A DNA stretch of 9,347 nucleotides from Holophagales bacterium (GTDB taxonomy: Bacteria > Acidobacteriota > Holophagae > Holophagales > Holophagaceae), in contig JAITFL010000063.1 of assembly GCA_031281385.1 (NCBI GenBank), positions 1-9,347 on the forward strand. The letters are read 5' to 3'. The translations under genes were made by a program, and so were the position numbers. Shown one piece after another: positions 6,323 to 9,347 of the stretch. Position 1 is the first letter of the stretch. Every line of letters begins with the position of its first letter. The notes beneath the pieces were generated by a model. It did not search any database. It was not told where the DNA came from and saw only the letters and a program-made list of their open reading frames with translations.

Positions 6323-9127
6323 ATGCTAAACGTGGCCATTTCGCTGCCTAAAAAAAACAACGCCAGTGGTGCGCTAGCACTTGCCTTGGCGATTCTTTTT
6401 GCTCCGGCGTCCCTAGCCGCCCAAGGGACCCCAAAAGTCACCAAGCCAAAGGAAGCGCTGGGGTTCGACGTTGGCCAGGACTATTGTCTGGCGAATTATT
6501 CCCAGTTGGCCTCATGGTGGAAGAAACTGGATCAAGAATCCGACAGGATGAAGCTGGTAGAAATTGGCAAAAGCGAAGAGGGCAGGCCGCAGTACATGGC
6601 AGTGATAACTTCGCCCGAAAACCACAAAAACCTAAATCGCTATAAGGAAATTGCCAAAAAACTGGCTCTGGCCGAGGGACTTAGCGACAGCCAGGCAAGG
6701 GAGTTGGCCAAAGAGGGCAAGGCGGTCGTGTGGATTGACGGCGGGCTGCATGGCACCGAGGTTCTGGGCGCCCAGCAGCTACTGGAACTCGTCTATCAGA
6801 TGGTCAGCCGCACAGACGCAGAGACCACCCGCATACTCAAAGACGTGATATTGCTGGCTGTGCTTGCGAACCCAGACGGCATGGATTTAGTGTCCGATTG
6901 GTACATGAGAGAGAAGGATCCAACCAAGAGAAGCCTAGCCAATGTGCCGCGCCTCTACCAAAAATACGCAGGACACGACAACAACCGCGATAGCTACATG
7001 TCCAACCTAGCAGAGACCACCAACATGAATCGCGTGTTGTTCATGGAGTGGTTCCCCCAAGTCATGTACAACCACCATCAGTCTGGCCCTGCGGGGACTG
7101 TTATGTTCGCGCCGCCATTCAGGGATCCATTCAACTACAACATAGACCCATTAGTAATGATGCAGCTTAATCTTGTGGCTTCGGCCATGCACACCCGCTT
7201 CGTGTCCGAGGAAAAACCGGGCGTCACCATGCGCGGCGGTGCCAATTTTTCCGCTTGGTACAATGGCGGGCTTCGCACCATCACGTATTTTCACAACATG
7301 GTGGGCATCCTAACCGAAACCATTGGAAGCCCCACGCCGATGGGAATTCCACTGGTTCTAAGTCGGCAGTTGCCTAGCGGCGACCTGCCCCTTCCCATAG
7401 CTCCCCAGAAGTGGCACTTCCGCCAGTCCATTGACTATAGCATTTCTGCCGACCGGGCCATCTTGGACTTGGCCTCGAAATACAGAGAGGACTTTTTGTT
7501 CAATATTTACAGGATGGGCAAAAATTCCATCGAGAGGGGCAGCAGGGACAGTTGGACGCTTTCGCCAAAGGCTATCCAAGCCATTAGGGACGCCGCGCCC
7601 AAAGAACAACAGCAGGCCCCAATAGATGAAATGCCGACATTTGCTAGAGCGGCCAACTTGCCTTCCGGCTTATATGAAACAGCCTTGAAGCACCCGGACA
7701 GGCGCGACCCAAGGGGGTACATACTCAGCGCAGACCAGCCCGATTTCCCAACCGCGACCAAGTTCATCAATTCCCTAATAAAAAATGGCATCACCGTGCA
7801 TCAGGCCACCGCGCCATTTCAGGTGAAGGGAAAGAATTACCCAAAGGATTCGTGGGTGGTAAAAACAGCCCAAGCGTTTAGGCCGCACGTTTTGGACATG
7901 TTTGAGCCGCAGGATCATCCTGATGACTTCCAGTACCCAGGCGGCCCCCCCATTGCCCCCTACGATGTGGCTGGCTATACACTTGCGATGCAGATGGGTG
8001 TCCAGTACGACCGCATCTTGGACGCTTTCGATGGGCCATTCCAGAAAGTTCAGGGCCTACAATCAGCTCCGCCAGCGAAAGTGGTTGGCACCCAAAGGGC
8101 AGCGGGCTATTTGATTAGCCACGCGGCCAACGACGCCTTTAGGATCCAAAATCGCGTGTTCAAGGGCGGCGGCAGTGTCTTTTGGATCAAAAATGCGATT
8201 GACATAGACGGAGCGCACTACCAGCCGGGCGCCATCTATATTCCAGATTCCCAAGGGATGCGCCCATTGTTGGAAAATGCCGCTGTGGAACTGGGCGTGG
8301 AAGTCCGCGCCGTCGCCCAAAAACCAGAGGGCGAATTACAGGCAATAGCCCAAAAGCGCATAGGGCTATGGGATCAATACGGCGGCTCCATGCCCTCTGG
8401 CTGGCTGCGCTTCATCTTGGAGCAATTTGAATTCCCGTATGAATTGGTGTTCGCCCCAATGCTGGACGCAGGAAACCTAGCGGCCAAGTTCGATGTGATA
8501 ATTCTTCCGGATGGGGCAATAACTCAGCGGCCAAGACTAGCTGGGGGTGGTGCGCCTGGCGGAACCCGACAGCTCCAAGATTCTGACCTGCCCGCAGAGT
8601 TCCGCGGCAGGCAGGGCCGCATCTCCATCGAGACGACCCTACCTGCGCTAAAAGAATTTGCCAGCGCGGGCGGCACTATTGTCGCTATGGGTTCTTCCAG
8701 CGCGATAGGCGAGATGCTTGGCCTTGGCGCCACAAACGCCATGACAGAGACGGCCAATGGCAGAATGCAGCCCCTGCCCAGGGACAAGTACTACGTGCCA
8801 GGATCAGTCTTGCAAATGACAGTTGACAACAGTCAGCCCCTTGCCTATGGAATGGGTACAGAGGCCAACGTCTTTTTCAACAACAGCCCGGCCTACAAAA
8901 TCAGCGAAGCCGCCATAGCCAATGGTGCCAGGGCTGTAGCTTGGTTCGATTTACCTAATCCCCTCAAGAGCGGCTGGATACACGGCCCCGCCTACCTCAA
9001 TGGCACCATTGCCGCAATGGACATCCCCCATGGCAAGGGCCGCCTGTGCCTCATAGGGCCCGAACCCACCTTCCGCGCCCAGCCGCATGGCACCTTCAAG
9101 CTGCTGTTTAATGCGATATATATGTGA
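6323..9127 (+). CDS. Secreted M14 family zinc carboxypeptidase with C-terminal GATase-like domain
   Basis: A 934-residue exported metallopeptidase. The signal peptide has KK at 10-11, hydrophobic core 16-30 and likely cleavage after LAA, about residue 33. The M14 domain spans about 50-415. DGGLHGTEVLG supplies the first zinc ligands, His143 and Glu146. NNRD (220-223) gives the substrate-carboxylate Asn/Arg pair, NHHQSGP (250-256) the second zinc His, and GILTETIG (328-335) the catalytic Glu332, so the active site looks complete. A middle region (430-675) has no motif I recognise. Residues ~680-930 resemble a class I glutamine-amidotransferase fold (FDVIILPDGAI, EFASAGGTIVAMGSSSAIG, closing GPEPTFRAQPHGTFKLLFN), but I see no nucleophilic Cys at the usual elbow, so it is probably non-catalytic. 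ATG at 6323 has GGGAG 5 bases upstream; ATG at 6311 is in frame but lacks a binding site. It probably degrades peptides in the periplasm or outside. The neighbouring Lrp-type gene may regulate it. Confidence 0.93.
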   Translation: MLNVAISLPKKNNASGALALALAILFAPASLAAQGTPKVTKPKEALGFDVGQDYCLANYSQLASWWKKLDQESDRMKLVEIGKSEEGRPQYMAVITSPENHKNLNRYKEIAKKLALAEGLSDSQARELAKEGKAVVWIDGGLHGTEVLGAQQLLELVYQMVSRTDAETTRILKDVILLAVLANPDGMDLVSDWYMREKDPTKRSLANVPRLYQKYAGHDNNRDSYMSNLAETTNMNRVLFMEWFPQVMYNHHQSGPAGTVMFAPPFRDPFNYNIDPLVMMQLNLVASAMHTRFVSEEKPGVTMRGGANFSAWYNGGLRTITYFHNMVGILTETIGSPTPMGIPLVLSRQLPSGDLPLPIAPQKWHFRQSIDYSISADRAILDLASKYREDFLFNIYRMGKNSIERGSRDSWTLSPKAIQAIRDAAPKEQQQAPIDEMPTFARAANLPSGLYETALKHPDRRDPRGYILSADQPDFPTATKFINSLIKNGITVHQATAPFQVKGKNYPKDSWVVKTAQAFRPHVLDMFEPQDHPDDFQYPGGPPIAPYDVAGYTLAMQMGVQYDRILDAFDGPFQKVQGLQSAPPAKVVGTQRAAGYLISHAANDAFRIQNRVFKGGGSVFWIKNAIDIDGAHYQPGAIYIPDSQGMRPLLENAAVELGVEVRAVAQKPEGELQAIAQKRIGLWDQYGGSMPSGWLRFILEQFEFPYELVFAPMLDAGNLAAKFDVIILPDGAITQRPRLAGGGAPGGTRQLQDSDLPAEFRGRQGRISIETTLPALKEFASAGGTIVAMGSSSAIGEMLGLGATNAMTETANGRMQPLPRDKYYVPGSVLQMTVDNSQPLAYGMGTEANVFFNNSPAYKISEAAIANGARAVAWFDLPNPLKSGWIHGPAYLNGTIAAMDIPHGKGRLCLIGPEPTFRAQPHGTFKLLFNAIYM

Positions 9128-9157
9128 TATCAGGTACAAGTTACAAGAGCCGCAGCA

Positions 9158-9173
9158 CAGCGTATCAACGCTG
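9158..9173. repeat. Small perfect hairpin downstream of the peptidase gene
   Basis: Arms CAGCGT (9158-9163) and ACGCTG (9168-9173) form 6 bp around ATCA, beginning 31 bases after the peptidase stop. No T run follows, so termination at this site is not established. It may contribute to mRNA 3'-end stability. Confidence 0.4.
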
Positions 9174-9191
9174 GCGAAGCCCGCATCAATA

Positions 9192-9201
9192 TAGCAATTC
9201 A
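9192..9201 (+). repeat. Direct repeat TAGCAATTCA, copy 1
   Basis: An exact 10-base word recurs at 9261-9270. Both copies are followed within a few bases by TATTG. The surrounding 220 bp after the peptidase gene hold no credible coding frame. Confidence 0.35.
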
Positions 9202-9260
9202 ATTTATTGTAGTCCACACCCGCAATGTCTGATCCAGCGCATGCGATTGTCCAGCGAATT

Positions 9261-9270
9261 TAGCAATTCA
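9261..9270 (+). repeat. Direct repeat TAGCAATTCA, copy 2
   Basis: Second exact copy of the word at 9192-9201, lying immediately before the large inverted repeat at 9271-9323. Confidence 0.35.
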
Positions 9271-9323
9271 CGCTTGTATTGCTCGCTTTACGGCGGGCAA
9301 AGCCCGCCTACGAGCAATACGCG
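9271..9323. repeat. Two-part inverted repeat (REP-like hairpin)
   Basis: The outer stem GTATTGCTCG (9276-9285) pairs perfectly with CGAGCAATAC (9311-9320). The inner stem GGCGGGC (9292-9298) pairs with GCCCGCC (9302-9308) around an AAA loop. The two stems are separated by an asymmetric internal loop (6 versus 2 bases), and an outermost CGC/GCG pairing continues past a TT bulge. No T run follows. The GC-rich core with a short loop, placed between genes, resembles dispersed REP-type palindromes. Whether it recurs in the genome cannot be seen here. Confidence 0.7.
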
Positions 9324-9347
9324 GCCATGATTTGGCAAGCAAATCCT

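Noticed and set aside
9124..9330. Small plus-strand frame after the peptidase
   Set aside because: Its translation is low-information, it overlaps the peptidase stop and runs through the palindromic repeat.

Overview
The window looks like ordinary chromosomal DNA from a Gram-negative (diderm) bacterium. KdsA implies lipopolysaccharide, and there is a lipoprotein and a secreted zinc peptidase. The M14 peptidase belongs to a long signal-peptide-bearing type that I associate with Acidobacteriota and Gemmatimonadota. Acidobacteriota is my best guess; this rests on protein resemblance only. I saw no rRNA, tRNA, CRISPR array, transposase or phage gene.

Layout, left to right. Positions 1-3950 carry a minus-strand cluster read in the order tex (RNA-binding transcription accessory protein), a small lipoprotein, then lepB (signal peptidase I, cut by the window edge). 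tex and the lipoprotein gene overlap by ATGA, and lepB starts 16 bp after the lipoprotein stop, so this looks like one operon. A hairpin in the tex leader directly abuts the tex ribosome binding site. Positions 4103-4759 (plus) encode an unusual small soluble protein: an NAD(P)-binding-type Rossmann segment followed by a short methyl-accepting-chemotaxis signalling hairpin. It converges on kdsA (minus, 4802-5635), the Kdo-8-phosphate synthase of the metal-dependent class. Divergent from kdsA lies an Lrp/AsnC regulator (plus, 5743-6255), followed 67 bp later by a secreted M14 zinc carboxypeptidase with a C-terminal glutamine-amidotransferase-like domain (plus, 6323-9127). The last 220 bp hold no convincing gene but contain a strong two-part inverted repeat, a smaller hairpin and a short direct repeat.

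Functional reading. The left operon combines RNA metabolism with protein export. kdsA serves outer-membrane synthesis. The Lrp regulator plus peptidase would fit amino acid or peptide sensing next to extracellular peptide breakdown, but this is inference from adjacency. The most unusual item is the Rossmann-chemoreceptor protein. Secondary points are homopolymer tracts of 8-10 bases at sensitive places: inside the lipoprotein gene, at the last codons of the Lrp gene, and near the peptidase start.
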